Origin: Methylobacterium isbiliense
Lineage (GTDB): Bacteria > Pseudomonadota > Alphaproteobacteria > Rhizobiales > Beijerinckiaceae
Direction of reading: 5' to 3'
Assembly: GCF_022179325.1 (NCBI RefSeq)
Contig: NZ_BPQQ01000031.1
Span: 1 to 64,000, forward strand
DNA: 64,000 nt
Under the pieces are notes generated by a model. It saw only the letters and a list, made by a program, of their open reading frames with translations. It searched no databases and was not told where the DNA came from. Below are positions 19,367 to 28,090 of the stretch, in pieces. The position numbers and the translations under genes are program-made. The first letter of the stretch is position 1. Each line of letters opens with the position of its first letter.

Positions 19367-19900
19367 ATGACCTGGACCCGCCGCACCGTCACGCCGCATC
19401 ACCTCCCGTTCGGGCCGGACGGCAGGACGTACGACCCCGGCCTCGTCGTCGAGACGAGCCGGATCGACGATGCCCAAGAGCTCGCCGAGGACCGCATCTG
19501 GAAAGCCGCGCCCCTCACGCGCGCAGGACGCTTCGCCGTCCTTCGGCCCTCCTACGGCGACGCCGGGCCGGCCCTTCTCCACGGGTGGCGGGTCCGCCGC
19601 GTGGGAAGCGCGGAGCACGCCGCGCTCGTCCTCCGTCTCGACCAGCACTTCCTCAACGGCCGGGTCGCCTCCGCGGCGCCCGAGCGCGTCGCGCTCCGGC
19701 ACACGGACCGCCTGCTCGTCGTGACGCCCGACCTGGTCGTCGGCGTCAACGGCGCCGACGAGGACCGCGCGTTCGGTCACCTCGCCGACGTCATGCTCGG
19801 CACGCGACAGCTCCGCCGTCGCCGCCCCCGCGTCACCCGGGCCCCGGCAGACGACGTCGCCGCGCTCGTCAGCATCGACCTCGCCAGGCAAGGAGAGTAG
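19367..19900 (+). CDS. Hypothetical protein of the small-gene operon
   Basis: 177 residues from the ATG at 19367, with GAGGGGGAG 5 bases upstream and a 2-nt gap from the previous stop. Short beta-like segments (RTVTPHHLPFGPDGRTYDPG, RLLVVTPDLVVGVNGADEDR) alternate with charged helices. No family is recognised. Confidence 0.55.
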   Translation: MTWTRRTVTPHHLPFGPDGRTYDPGLVVETSRIDDAQELAEDRIWKAAPLTRAGRFAVLRPSYGDAGPALLHGWRVRRVGSAEHAALVLRLDQHFLNGRVASAAPERVALRHTDRLLVVTPDLVVGVNGADEDRAFGHLADVMLGTRQLRRRRPRVTRAPADDVAALVSIDLARQGE

Positions 19901-19902
19901 CC

Positions 19903-20841
19903 ATGGCCCGCCCGCCCTTGCCCGCCGGCGACGTCGCCGCCCACCGCGCGTGGGTCGCCGAGACCGTCGCGGCGCCCTTCCACCGGCCGCGCGAGCTCGC
20001 CCGGTTGGTGCACCCGAAGCCGGCGCCCGCCCCGCCCGCAGAGAAGGCGCCCGACCTCGTCGACATGATGGAGGCGCCGGCCCCGGCCGACGAGAAGCCC
20101 TGGTACGTGAAGCAGGGGCTCCCGATCGACGAAGTCCTGCGGCACCACTTCGGCGGCGCGATCTCGCCGCCGACACCTCTCGCACTGAAGCGAGCCAAGC
20201 TCCGACGCGAGCGGGCCGAGGCCGCGATCGCGGCGCGGGCCGCCAAGCCGAAGATCCCGGCGCCGAAGCCGATGACGCCTCTCGCGGAGAAGCGGCTCCG
20301 GCTTCGTCGAGAGCGGGGCGCGGCCGTGGTCGCGACCATGGATGCCGAGGGCGTGGAGGAGGATGAGGCGGAGGTCCCGGCCCCTGAGCCGACGCCCGAG
20401 CCCGAGGCGCCGCCCTCCGCGGGCGAGGTCGCCCCCGCGCCGGCCGGGGCACCCGCCCTCGCGCTGACCTTCGACATGGGCTTCTGGACGAAGGCCCACG
20501 CCGAGGACCGCATCGAGTTCGAGCCGGCCCTCGGCAAGCCGCACCGGGTGGCGTGCCCGCCCTTCCATCTGCACGACGAGGAGCGCGCCGAGCCGATCGA
20601 CGAGTTTCTCGGGCAGGTGGTCGGCGTCGAGCACGGCCGAGCGCTTCTGTTCCGGCGCCGGGATCCCGACGTCATGGACGGGTGCGAGGTCGGGCAGCGC
20701 TACATTCTGATGCGGTTCTGGCGCGACGATACGGGCGAGGTCTGGTCGATGCCCGTACGGGGCGACGACGCGGACGCCGTGCGGGTGGCGATCTGGCGGA
20801 CGGTGAACCTCTACCGCCGGAACCGGGGCGGCTCGGGCTAG
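19903..20841 (+). CDS. Hypothetical protein with internal repeat, last of the small-gene operon
   Basis: 312 residues; AAGGAGAG lies just upstream and the gap from the previous stop is 2 nt. The N-terminal part has two copies of a basic helix with the pattern TPLALKRAKLRRERAEAAIA and TPLAEKRLRLRRERGAAVVA, about 45 residues apart. An acidic Pro/Glu linker leads to a globular C-terminal domain (LGQVVGVEHGRALLFRRRDP, YILMRFWRDDTGEVWSMPVR). The repeats could bind nucleic acid (inference). It converges on a leftward gene at 20838. Confidence 0.55.
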   Translation: MARPPLPAGDVAAHRAWVAETVAAPFHRPRELARLVHPKPAPAPPAEKAPDLVDMMEAPAPADEKPWYVKQGLPIDEVLRHHFGGAISPPTPLALKRAKLRRERAEAAIAARAAKPKIPAPKPMTPLAEKRLRLRRERGAAVVATMDAEGVEEDEAEVPAPEPTPEPEAPPSAGEVAPAPAGAPALALTFDMGFWTKAHAEDRIEFEPALGKPHRVACPPFHLHDEERAEPIDEFLGQVVGVEHGRALLFRRRDPDVMDGCEVGQRYILMRFWRDDTGEVWSMPVRGDDADAVRVAIWRTVNLYRRNRGGSG

Positions 20842-21113
20842 CCGCCCTCGTCCAGGCGCTCGCACAGGACCGACGAGTACGTCGCACCGTCCGGGCAATC
20901 CCCGAGCCTGGCCAGCCTGTACCGGGGGCGCATGCAGCAGCTGAAATAAGCCACCGTGATCGGAGGTCGGGCATCCCCCGGCCGCCGGTTCGCGTTCGCC
21001 GCCTCGACGCGGCGCTCCGCCTCCGCGCGGGAGATCCCGATAGCCATCCGCCCGCAAGTCATGCACGTGACCGCGCCCTCGGGGGGCTCGCTGTAGGTGT
21101 AGCCGCCCCTCAT
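20838..21113 (-). CDS. Small Cys-rich hypothetical protein
   Basis: 91 residues from the ATG at 21113 (MRGGYTYSEPPEGAVTCMTC), one base after the stop of the metallophosphoesterase gene. CMTCGRM and YFSCCMRP could form a zinc ribbon, and a helix with ISRAEAERRVEAANANRR lies between them. It is cotranscribed with the phosphoesterase. The 3' end overlaps the convergent gene by 4 nt. Confidence 0.55.
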   Translation of the reverse strand: MRGGYTYSEPPEGAVTCMTCGRMAIGISRAEAERRVEAANANRRPGDARPPITVAYFSCCMRPRYRLARLGDCPDGATYSSVLCERLDEGG

Positions 21114-21114
21114 G

Positions 21115-21693
21115 TCAGGCTGCCTCGGCCAGGGCGGCCGCCGCGGCCGGGCCGCCCTCGCGCCGGGCGACATCGGCGAGCAGCTCCATGACCTCGGGCA
21201 TGGTCACGGGTCGGAAGCCCCATGCGTCGACGCCGACGTCGCAGGACCGGGCCGTCGGCGGGATCGAGCCGTGGCTGTGCCCGTAGAGGTGGATCCGGCC
21301 GCGGTGGGCGTCCGGCCACGTGATATGCGCATAGTGGCTCAGCCAGAGGTCGACGGGTGCTGGCATGCCCCGGTCCTGGATCGAGAGCCGCAGGACGTCG
21401 TGGATCCCGCCCTCCCACGGCAGGCGCTCTCCCCTCTGCTCGTGGTTCCCGCGGATCAGCGTCTTGTGCCCGGCGAGGCGATCGAACACGGATCTGGCGT
21501 GCGCGAGGCTGCAGCCATAGGCGAAATCGCCGAGGTGGAAGACGCGGTCGCCGGGGCGGATCCTGTTGTTCCACATGCTGACGAGGAACTCGTCGTGCTC
21601 CTCGATCGAGGCGAACGGGCGGGGCCGGGCCATCCGGTCGGACATCATGCCGGCATGCCCCACGTGGGTGTCTGAGGTCAGGTAGGTCGTCAC
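21115..21693 (-). CDS. Calcineurin-like metallophosphoesterase (phage type)
   Basis: 192 residues from GTG 21693 (V-TTYLTSDTHVGHAG), with GAGGGG upstream; an ATG at 21720 lacks a ribosome site. All metal-binding motifs are present: SDTHVGH, HLGDFAYG, IRGNHEQ, LSHYAH and LYGHSHGS. Similar small phosphoesterases are common in phages and mobile elements. The substrate is unknown. It lies at the island's right end, next to the tRNA gene. Confidence 0.8.
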   Translation of the reverse strand: MTTYLTSDTHVGHAGMMSDRMARPRPFASIEEHDEFLVSMWNNRIRPGDRVFHLGDFAYGCSLAHARSVFDRLAGHKTLIRGNHEQRGERLPWEGGIHDVLRLSIQDRGMPAPVDLWLSHYAHITWPDAHRGRIHLYGHSHGSIPPTARSCDVGVDAWGFRPVTMPEVMELLADVARREGGPAAAAALAEAA

Positions 21694-21724
21694 GGGCAGG
21701 GCCCCTCGAACGGAACGCATGGCC

Positions 21725-21740
21725 GTCCGGATTTCCGGAC
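21725..21740. promoter_or_regulatory. Short palindrome upstream of the phosphoesterase gene
   Basis: GTCCGGA-TT-TCCGGAC, 7-bp perfect arms, lies 32 bp upstream of the chosen start. It could be an operator. Confidence 0.35.
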
Positions 21741-21890
21741 GGGGTGGCTAGCCTTCAGGCCGGCAAGCGTTTCGAGGGGGCGTGCGTCATGGGGCGATCC
21801 TCGGGGATCGGGGGCCGCCCGGCAAGAGCCGACGCGGGGCACGGTTAGCCCTTCCCTGGCCTTCGGAGAGGGGCCGTGATTCGAGGGGGC

Positions 21891-21910
21891 GTTGTATCCC
21901 CGTTGTATCC
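21891..21910. repeat. Tandem GTTGTATCC repeats beside the tRNA gene
   Basis: GTTGTATCC occurs at 21891-21899 and 21902-21910, an 11-bp period, about 75 bp outside the 3' end of tRNA-Gly. Short phased repeats at this position could be recombinase or excisionase arm sites of an element integrated at the tRNA, but no integrase is present in the window. Confidence 0.35.
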
Positions 21911-21985
21911 CGCCGTTTCAGGGGCAGCGCGAAGCGCGTGAAGAACGCCTCGCAAGGGCCTGTCAGCTATAGGGAAAGGGATTGG

Positions 21986-22057
21986 AGCGGGCGATCGGGA
22001 TCGAACCGACGACATTCAGCTTGGGAAGCTGACGTTCTACCACTGAACTACGCCCGC
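21986..22057 (-). tRNA. tRNA-Gly (anticodon CCC)
   Basis: The minus strand folds into a full cloverleaf: acceptor GCGGGCG/CGCCCGC, D-arm GTTC/GAAC, anticodon stem TCAGC/GCTGA with loop TTCCCAA (anticodon CCC), and T-arm with TTCGATC. The 3' end points toward the accessory island, the usual orientation for integration into a tRNA 3' end. Confidence 0.93.
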
Positions 22058-22305
22058 GCCCGGAACCCTGACGGTTTCCGGCGGCCGGGAGGCGAGGCCT
22101 CGCTCGGCCGATCCCGTGTAGCAGGCCCGCCGCAAGGGCGTCAAAGGCATTTTTGCCGGGCCTCGGCCCCGGATCGGGCACCCATCGGCAAGTGATTTGC
22201 CGGATCGTCCCAAGAATCATCCCATTGCCGACAATTCGAGGGATTCCGCTGACGCTCCGTTCAGATCCGTCTGCTCGACTTCGGGTTGCAGAACAACGGT
22301 GTGTC

Positions 22306-23526
22306 ATGCGGACCTGGATCACGAACCTTGTCTCGGACGAAGCGGGCTCCGGCACCATTCTCTTCGGGCTGACGTTCATCCCCTTCGTGATGCTGATCGG
22401 AGCCAGCATCGACATCAGCCTCGCCTACGAGGCCAAGTTGAGGTTGCAGGCCCTGGCCGATCAGGCCGCCCTCGCGGCGGTGCTGACCTCGAACGACGTC
22501 AAGACACCGATCGACGTGGTGCGCACCTTTCTCCCGGCTCCGGTCGAAGGCGCGACCGCGGGGCTCGGGCCGTCGGCCACCGTGCAGGTCGAGAACGGGG
22601 TCGTGACGGTCGAGGCATCGCAGCGGGTGCCGACGAATTTCGCGGGCATTCTCGGCGTCACGGCCCTGCCGATCGCCGTGCGGGCCAGCGCGGCCGTGGG
22701 CAGCGAGGCGGGGGCCGTTCCGATCTGCATCCTGGCCCTCAATACCACCGCCGCGGACGCCGTGCTGTTCACCGGCAACACGTCGGTGGTCGCGCGCCGA
22801 TGCAGCATCTACAGCAACTCCTCGAATGCGGCGGCCATCTCCGTGAAGGGCTCGGCCAGCGTGCAGGCGGCGGCCTATTGCGCGGTCGGCGGCATGAACC
22901 TCCCGACCGGCACCACGCCGGTGCCGCGCAGGGGCTGCCCGCGCCTCGATGACCCGTTCCGCAATCTGCCCTTGGCATCCGGCTCGGGCTGCCGGGATCC
23001 CGGGCAGGCCGACAAGCCGAACAAGTCCCAGACTCTCGACCAGGGCGACTATTGCGGTCTCGACCTGAAGGGGACGGTGACGCTCAATCCCGGTTTCTAC
23101 TTCATCAACGGACCGCTCACGATCGGCGCCCAGGCGAAGGTCACCGGACGGGGCGTGACGCTCTACCTAACCGGGTCCAACGCGAGCTTCCGGATCAACG
23201 GAGGGGCGAGCGTTGACTTGAGCGCCGCCACGACGGGGTCCTATGCGGGCATCGTGCTGATGCAGGACCGGCAGGTCACCGGCGCCAACGGCAACGTCAT
23301 CAATGGCGGGGCCGAGCTGAAGCTCGTCGGCGCCATCTACGCGCCCCGGCAGGCGATCGAACTGCGCGGCAACGGCAGCTTCGGCCAGCAGAGCGACTTC
23401 ATGCCGATCATCGCCGACACCATCACCTTCACGGGCAACACCACGGCCTCGGCGGATGCGACCGCCATGCAGCCGGCGGTGGCCCTGCCGAAGCACCCGA
23501 GCGGGGGCGCCCGGGTGACGAACTGA
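22306..23526 (+). CDS. TadG-like Flp pilus assembly protein
   Basis: 406 residues from the ATG at 22306. The N-terminus (DEAGSGTILFGLTFIPFVML) is the TadE/TadG-type segment with a single membrane helix, followed by AYEAKLRLQALADQAALAAV, typical of TadG. The remainder is a secreted domain with many Asn/Gly/Thr beta repeats (GNTSVV, GSASVQ, GGAELKLVG) and paired cysteines, likely a beta-helix-like part. It lacks other tad genes nearby, so it is an orphan and could act in surface or pilus assembly. Confidence 0.75.
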   Translation: MRTWITNLVSDEAGSGTILFGLTFIPFVMLIGASIDISLAYEAKLRLQALADQAALAAVLTSNDVKTPIDVVRTFLPAPVEGATAGLGPSATVQVENGVVTVEASQRVPTNFAGILGVTALPIAVRASAAVGSEAGAVPICILALNTTAADAVLFTGNTSVVARRCSIYSNSSNAAAISVKGSASVQAAAYCAVGGMNLPTGTTPVPRRGCPRLDDPFRNLPLASGSGCRDPGQADKPNKSQTLDQGDYCGLDLKGTVTLNPGFYFINGPLTIGAQAKVTGRGVTLYLTGSNASFRINGGASVDLSAATTGSYAGIVLMQDRQVTGANGNVINGGAELKLVGAIYAPRQAIELRGNGSFGQQSDFMPIIADTITFTGNTTASADATAMQPAVALPKHPSGGARVTN

Positions 23527-23544
23527 GGCCCTGGCCCCCGGCCG

Positions 23545-24477
23545 TCAGGTCCCGAGCAGCGAGCCGACCCGCAGGCCGGCCTCGCGGGCGAAGGCGGCGG
23601 CCGCCATCTTGCCACCCCCCTCGGGCTTGAGCTTGAACACCTCGATCTGGCCGCCCTGCGCGGTGATGCGGATCGACTCCTCGCCGATCTCCGTCACCTC
23701 GCCCAGCGCCCCCGTCACGGCCCCGAAGGTGCGCACCGGGTGCTTGCGCGCGTCGTAGATCTGGAGCTTGCGGCCCTCCAGCGTCGTCCAGGCCCCGGGG
23801 GCCGGATTGGCGGCGCGGATCAGGTTGTAGAGGTGGTCGACATGCGCATCCCAGTGCAGGCGCGCCGCCTTGGCCGAGAACCAGCCCTCGTAGCTCGCCG
23901 CCGCCTCGTCCTGCACCATCTCGCGGTGGCGTCCGCTCACCACCAGGTCGGCGGCTTCCAGCATCGCCTCCACGCCCATCGGGAACAGGCGGCCGAAATA
24001 GACGTCGCCGAGGGTGTCGTCGGGGCCGATCTCGCAGGGCTTCTGGAGGATCACCGGTCCCTCGTCGAGGCCGTCGGTGGGGCGGAAGATGCTCAGCCCC
24101 GTCCGCGTGTCACCCTTGGCGATCGGCCAGTTGATCGAGGAGGGGCCGCGATAGTGCGGCAGCAGGGAGGGGTGGTACTGGATCGTGCCGTGGCGGGGGA
24201 TGGTCACGAAGGTCTGCGGCGCGAATTGCAGCACGTAGGCCATCACGCCGAGGTCGGCGTCGAGCTCCCGCAGGGCGTCGGCGGCCTCCTGGCTCTTGAG
24301 GCTCGGGAACTGGAACACCGGAAGGTCGCGCTCCTGCGCGGCACTCCTGAGGGCATCGGGCTTGGCGCCCTCCTTCTCGGGGGCGCAGAAGACGCCTGCC
24401 ACGACATCTCCCCGGGCCAGGAAGGCGTCCATCACCGCCCTGCCGAAATCCTGCTGACCGATGAGTGCGATGCGCAT
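23545..24477 (-). CDS. Formyltransferase-fold protein like the 10-formyl-tetrahydrofolate hydrolase domain
   Basis: 310 residues. The N-terminal domain has MRIALIGQQDFG, VFCAPEKEG, the catalytic stretch IQYHPSLLPHYRG (His102), INWPI and DGLDEG (Asp138), as in methionyl-tRNA formyltransferase and the hydrolase domain of 10-formyl-THF dehydrogenase. The pattern VFCAPEK/FQFPSLK is closer to the latter. The C-terminal domain (LEGRKLQIYDARK) matches the family's beta-barrel. Lying 135 bp downstream of frc on the same strand, it probably joins formyl-CoA or oxalate metabolism to folate-bound C1 units. No aldehyde dehydrogenase domain follows. Confidence 0.8.
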   Translation of the reverse strand: MRIALIGQQDFGRAVMDAFLARGDVVAGVFCAPEKEGAKPDALRSAAQERDLPVFQFPSLKSQEAADALRELDADLGVMAYVLQFAPQTFVTIPRHGTIQYHPSLLPHYRGPSSINWPIAKGDTRTGLSIFRPTDGLDEGPVILQKPCEIGPDDTLGDVYFGRLFPMGVEAMLEAADLVVSGRHREMVQDEAAASYEGWFSAKAARLHWDAHVDHLYNLIRAANPAPGAWTTLEGRKLQIYDARKHPVRTFGAVTGALGEVTEIGEESIRITAQGGQIEVFKLKPEGGGKMAAAAFAREAGLRVGSLLGT

Positions 24478-24612
24478 GGCTCCTCCGTGGGGAAGCGCCG
24501 GCGAGCACGCAGGCGCTCCCGTTGCGGCCGGACGCGCGGTCCGGCCGGATGATGGTGGCGGTGAGAGGGCGGCGCCCGGCCGGGCCGGGCGCTCGCGATG
24601 GATCCGGCCCGG

Positions 24613-25890
24613 CTACTCGGCGGCGATCTTCTGGACCGAGCCGATGGCGCCCGAGCCGGCGACTTCGAGAATCCGCTCGTCCGAGTAGGAGAGCACCCGG
24701 CGCAGCACCTCGTCGGTGTGCTCACCGAGCAGCGGCGAGCGCACGACCTCCGTCGGGCTGTCCGAGAGCTTGATCGGGTTGCCGACCGTGAGGTAGGGGC
24801 CGCGCACCGGGTGCTCGACCTCCACGATGGTGCCGGTCGCGCGCAGCGACGGCTCCTCGGCCAGTTCCTTCATGGACAGGATCGGCCCGCACGGAATGTC
24901 GTACTGGTTGAGGATGTCCATGGCCTCGAACTTCGTCTTCGTCATCGTCCATTGTTCGATGCGCTCGAAGATCTGGGTGAGGCGGGGCAGGCGGGCCGCC
25001 GGCTTGGCGAAGTCGGGATGCGTCTTCCACTCCGGTTCGCCGATGACGTCGCAGATCTTCTCCCAGACCGGCGCCTGGGTGATGAAGTACAGGTAGGCGT
25101 TCGGGTCGGTCTCCCAGCCTTTGCACTTGACGATGCGGCCGGGCTGCCCGCCGCCGGAATCGTTGCCGGCGCGCGGCACCGCGTCGCCGAAGGGGACGCC
25201 CTCGCCGTACTGGCTGTATTCCTTGAGCGGGCCGTGGGTGAGGCGCTGTTGGTCGCGCAGCTTGACCCGGCAGAGGTTGAGCACCCCGTCCTGCATGGCG
25301 CAGTCGACCCGCTGCCCGCGGCCCGTATGGGTGCGCTGGTAGAGAGCCGTGACGATGCCGAGCGCGAGGTGGAGACCGGTGCCGGAATCGCCGATCTGCG
25401 CGCCGGTGACGAGCGGAATGCCGTCCCGGAAGCCGGTGGTGGAGGCGGCGCCGCCGGCGCATTGCGCCACGTTCTCGTAGACCTTGCACTCCTCGTAGGG
25501 GCCGGGGCCGAAGCCCTTCACGGAGGCCACGATCATGCGCGGGTTGAGGGCCTGGATGCGCTCCCAGGTCAGGCCCATACGGGCCAGCGCGCCGGGCGCG
25601 AAGTTCTCGACCAGCACGTCGCAGACCCGCACGAGGTCTTCGAGTACCTCCATGCCGGTCCGGTTCTTGGTGTCGAGCGTGATCGAACGCTTGTTCGAAT
25701 TCAGCATCGTGAAGTAGAGCGAGTCGGCATCCGGCACGTCCTGCAGTTGCGTGCGGGTAATGTCGCCCACACCGGGCCGCTCGACCTTGATCACGTCGGC
25801 GCCGAACCACGCGAGGAGCTGGGTGCAGGTCGGACCGGACTGGACATGCGTGAAATCGAGAATTCTCACGCCTTCGAGAGCCTTGGTCAT
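24613..25890 (-). CDS. frc: Formyl-CoA:oxalate CoA-transferase
   Basis: 425 residues from the ATG at 25890 ([20 protein letters not shown]), close to the roughly 420-430 residues of the family. Class III CoA-transferase features are [24 protein letters not shown], the catalytic Asp168 in [10 protein letters not shown], and [13 protein letters not shown] near the Gly-rich active-site loop region. It moves CoA from formyl-CoA to oxalate, making oxalyl-CoA for decarboxylation. Oxalyl-CoA decarboxylase is not in the window. The adjacent formyltransferase-like gene suggests a C1 link. Confidence 0.93.
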   Translation of the reverse strand: MTKALEGVRILDFTHVQSGPTCTQLLAWFGADVIKVERPGVGDITRTQLQDVPDADSLYFTMLNSNKRSITLDTKNRTGMEVLEDLVRVCDVLVENFAPGALARMGLTWERIQALNPRMIVASVKGFGPGPYEECKVYENVAQCAGGAASTTGFRDGIPLVTGAQIGDSGTGLHLALGIVTALYQRTHTGRGQRVDCAMQDGVLNLCRVKLRDQQRLTHGPLKEYSQYGEGVPFGDAVPRAGNDSGGGQPGRIVKCKGWETDPNAYLYFITQAPVWEKICDVIGEPEWKTHPDFAKPAARLPRLTQIFERIEQWTMTKTKFEAMDILNQYDIPCGPILSMKELAEEPSLRATGTIVEVEHPVRGPYLTVGNPIKLSDSPTEVVRSPLLGEHTDEVLRRVLSYSDERILEVAGSGAIGSVQKIAAE

Positions 25891-26193
25891 GGGATACACT
25901 GCCGTCTGATCGGGTTGCACGGGGCGGGGGCGAAAACCGGGAGGGCGGGCCGCGTCCGGTCGGGTCCGGACGCACGGGCGACGCGGGGTCGGACCGCCGG
26001 CCGGCGGCGCGTCGAGCCTCTCGTCATGACCGTTCCCTCGCTGTCCTGAACCGCGGTGTCATGGCACGAGCCGGACCATTGCGCAGGAGGTTCGGTTCGC
26101 AATCGACGGGCCGGCGGCGCATCTCGTTGCGGAGGACGTTGGCATACCAGATACCATGTGTCAAATTCGGGCCAGCCACAGGGAGGTGCAGGC
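25891..26193. promoter_or_regulatory. Divergent promoter region of frc and the P-loop gene, with a candidate GntR-type site
   Basis: No coding frame. TGGCATACCA (26140-26149) is a near-palindrome of the TGGTATACCA kind bound by GntR/FCD regulators, and ATACCA recurs at 26151-26156. It lies 45 bp before the P-loop gene start and could control either gene. Confidence 0.4.
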
Positions 26194-28035
26194 ATGCTTC
26201 GCGAGCCCCCCGCCGCGCAGGCCGGCGGTCCGACATCCGACACCGCGCCCTACGGACCGTGGAATCCCGGCATCGAATCGGCGCTGCCCCGGGCATTCCT
26301 GCCGCTCGCCACGGTGTTCCGGCCGGAGAACGTCGCCACGGGCCTCGGCGAGGCGCAGGACCTCTCCGGGTTGTGCGGGCTGCCGCTCCACGACGTGGTG
26401 GCCTTCCGGGCGGAGCGTCTGGCGGTGCATGAGGTGCTGGTGCGCGTCACCGCCGACCTGTCGGTGCCCGTGGGCGAGAAATACGCGGATCTCGGCGTCA
26501 ATTTCCGCCGGATGACCAGCCGCCTGCTCGCCACCGCCGTCGCCCCCCGTCTCGACGCGGTGACGGACCACCTGCGCGCTCTGCAGCAGGAGGGCAGGGC
26601 GGCCATGGAGCAGGTCCTGGAGGCGATCTTCTCCGCCCCCGAGCCGCCCCCGCCGACCCGGCGGCGCTGGTTCTCGCGTCCGCCGCCCACCCCGCCCGTC
26701 GCCGAGCCGCAGGAAGCGCGCGCAGCGCGACTGCTCGACGCCGCGCGGGCCGGCGCCGAGGCCGCCGGGCGGGAGGCGGAGGCCGCGGCCATCGGGGCGC
26801 TGCAGCGCGTCGTCGCCGGGGTGATCCAGCAGCGCGGGCGGCTCGTGCGCGATCCCGGGCTGCTCGCCGGGCTCGGGCTGACGCTGTTCTCGAACGGCTA
26901 CGGCAGCCAGCGCATCGGCCGGCTCATCGACCCATGGGTGCGCGAGGCCGCGGAGCAGGAGGGATACCATCGGTTGGCACCGCAGGCCCGTCCGGTGGTG
27001 ATGAACGTCAAGGGCGCCTCGGCCTCCGGCAAGAGCACGATGCGTCCGCTGCAGCGGGCGCTGGCCGGGCGCATCGGCGCCGCGTGGTCGGACTTCGCCC
27101 TCATCAGCCCCGACATCTGGCGCAAGTTCCTGCTCGATTACGCCTCCCTCGGGGCGGCCCGGCGCTACGCCGGCACCCTGACCGGGCACGAGGTCGAGAT
27201 CGTCAACAAGAAGCTCGACCGCTACATGGCCGCCAAGGCCCGGGAGGGGCGCATGTCGCACCTCCTGATCGACCGCTTCCGCTTCGACAGCTTCGCGGCC
27301 GATTCGAGCGCCGAGGACGGCAGTCAGCTCCTCACCCGGTTCGGCGACCGGGTCTACATGCTGTTCATGATCACGCCGCCGGACGCGACGGTGGAGCGGG
27401 CGTGGCTGCGCGGCGAGCTGTTCGGCCGCTACAAGGCGGTGGACGACCTCCTGGCGCACAACGTCGAGGCGTTCACCGGCATGCCGCGGCTGTTCTTCAC
27501 CTGGGCGCTGAAGGACGACAAGCGCGTCCACGCGGAGTTCCTCGACAACAGCGTGCCGGAGGGGTGCCGCCCGCGCACCGTGGCCTTCGGCTGGAACGGC
27601 GAGATCACGATCTTCGACCTGCGGCCGATCCTCGACGTCGACCGATTCCGCAAGATCAACGTCAATGCGGGCACGCCGCAGGAGGTCTATCCGGGACCCG
27701 CCCAGATGGCGCCGGCCCACAACACCGAGTTCCTGCGCCAGTGCGCGCGCCGGATGCGGGTGATCCGCTTCGCCGATCCCGCGACGGGGCGGGTCTATGC
27801 CCGCCTCGACGGCGGCACCCTGCGCTGCCTCGACCCCGCGCTGTTCACCGCCGCGCTCGACGACCCGGAGACGCAGGCTGCCTTCGCGGCGATCGCCGGC
27901 CCGCGGGAACTGGCGCAGGCCCTCGCGGCCCCGGGCGAGCCGGAGGTGCTGGACCCCGCGGACACCCATACCCTTGGGGAGTGGGCCGGCCGTCCAAGCG
28001 CGACCGCGGAACACCCCACGGCGCCCGGCGTTTGA
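26194..28035 (+). CDS. P-loop protein of unknown function (zeta-toxin/kinase-like core)
   Basis: 613 residues from ATG 26194, with GGGAGGTG upstream. The N-terminal 250 residues are mostly helical with an Arg/Pro-rich stretch (PPPPTRRRWFSRPPPT). Then comes a Walker A motif, GASASGKS (residues 274-281), in VMNVKGASASGKSTMRP, followed by LISPDIWRKFLLDYASLG, LLIDRFRFDSF and VYMLFMITPPDATVERAWLR. This layout resembles small-molecule or zeta-toxin kinases. A C-terminal region with LRQCARRMRVIRFADP has no visible match. The substrate is unknown and no antitoxin is seen. Confidence 0.65.
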   Translation: MLREPPAAQAGGPTSDTAPYGPWNPGIESALPRAFLPLATVFRPENVATGLGEAQDLSGLCGLPLHDVVAFRAERLAVHEVLVRVTADLSVPVGEKYADLGVNFRRMTSRLLATAVAPRLDAVTDHLRALQQEGRAAMEQVLEAIFSAPEPPPPTRRRWFSRPPPTPPVAEPQEARAARLLDAARAGAEAAGREAEAAAIGALQRVVAGVIQQRGRLVRDPGLLAGLGLTLFSNGYGSQRIGRLIDPWVREAAEQEGYHRLAPQARPVVMNVKGASASGKSTMRPLQRALAGRIGAAWSDFALISPDIWRKFLLDYASLGAARRYAGTLTGHEVEIVNKKLDRYMAAKAREGRMSHLLIDRFRFDSFAADSSAEDGSQLLTRFGDRVYMLFMITPPDATVERAWLRGELFGRYKAVDDLLAHNVEAFTGMPRLFFTWALKDDKRVHAEFLDNSVPEGCRPRTVAFGWNGEITIFDLRPILDVDRFRKINVNAGTPQEVYPGPAQMAPAHNTEFLRQCARRMRVIRFADPATGRVYARLDGGTLRCLDPALFTAALDDPETQAAFAAIAGPRELAQALAAPGEPEVLDPADTHTLGEWAGRPSATAEHPTAPGV

Positions 28036-28090
28036 CCGTCGCCATCGCGAGGGCGTCAACGGCTCTCGACCGGTAACCGGGAGAATCGAC

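Noticed and set aside
19777-21066. 429-codon minus-strand frame over the last operon gene
   Set aside because: Shadow of two plus-strand genes; low-complexity Arg/Gly/Leu composition.
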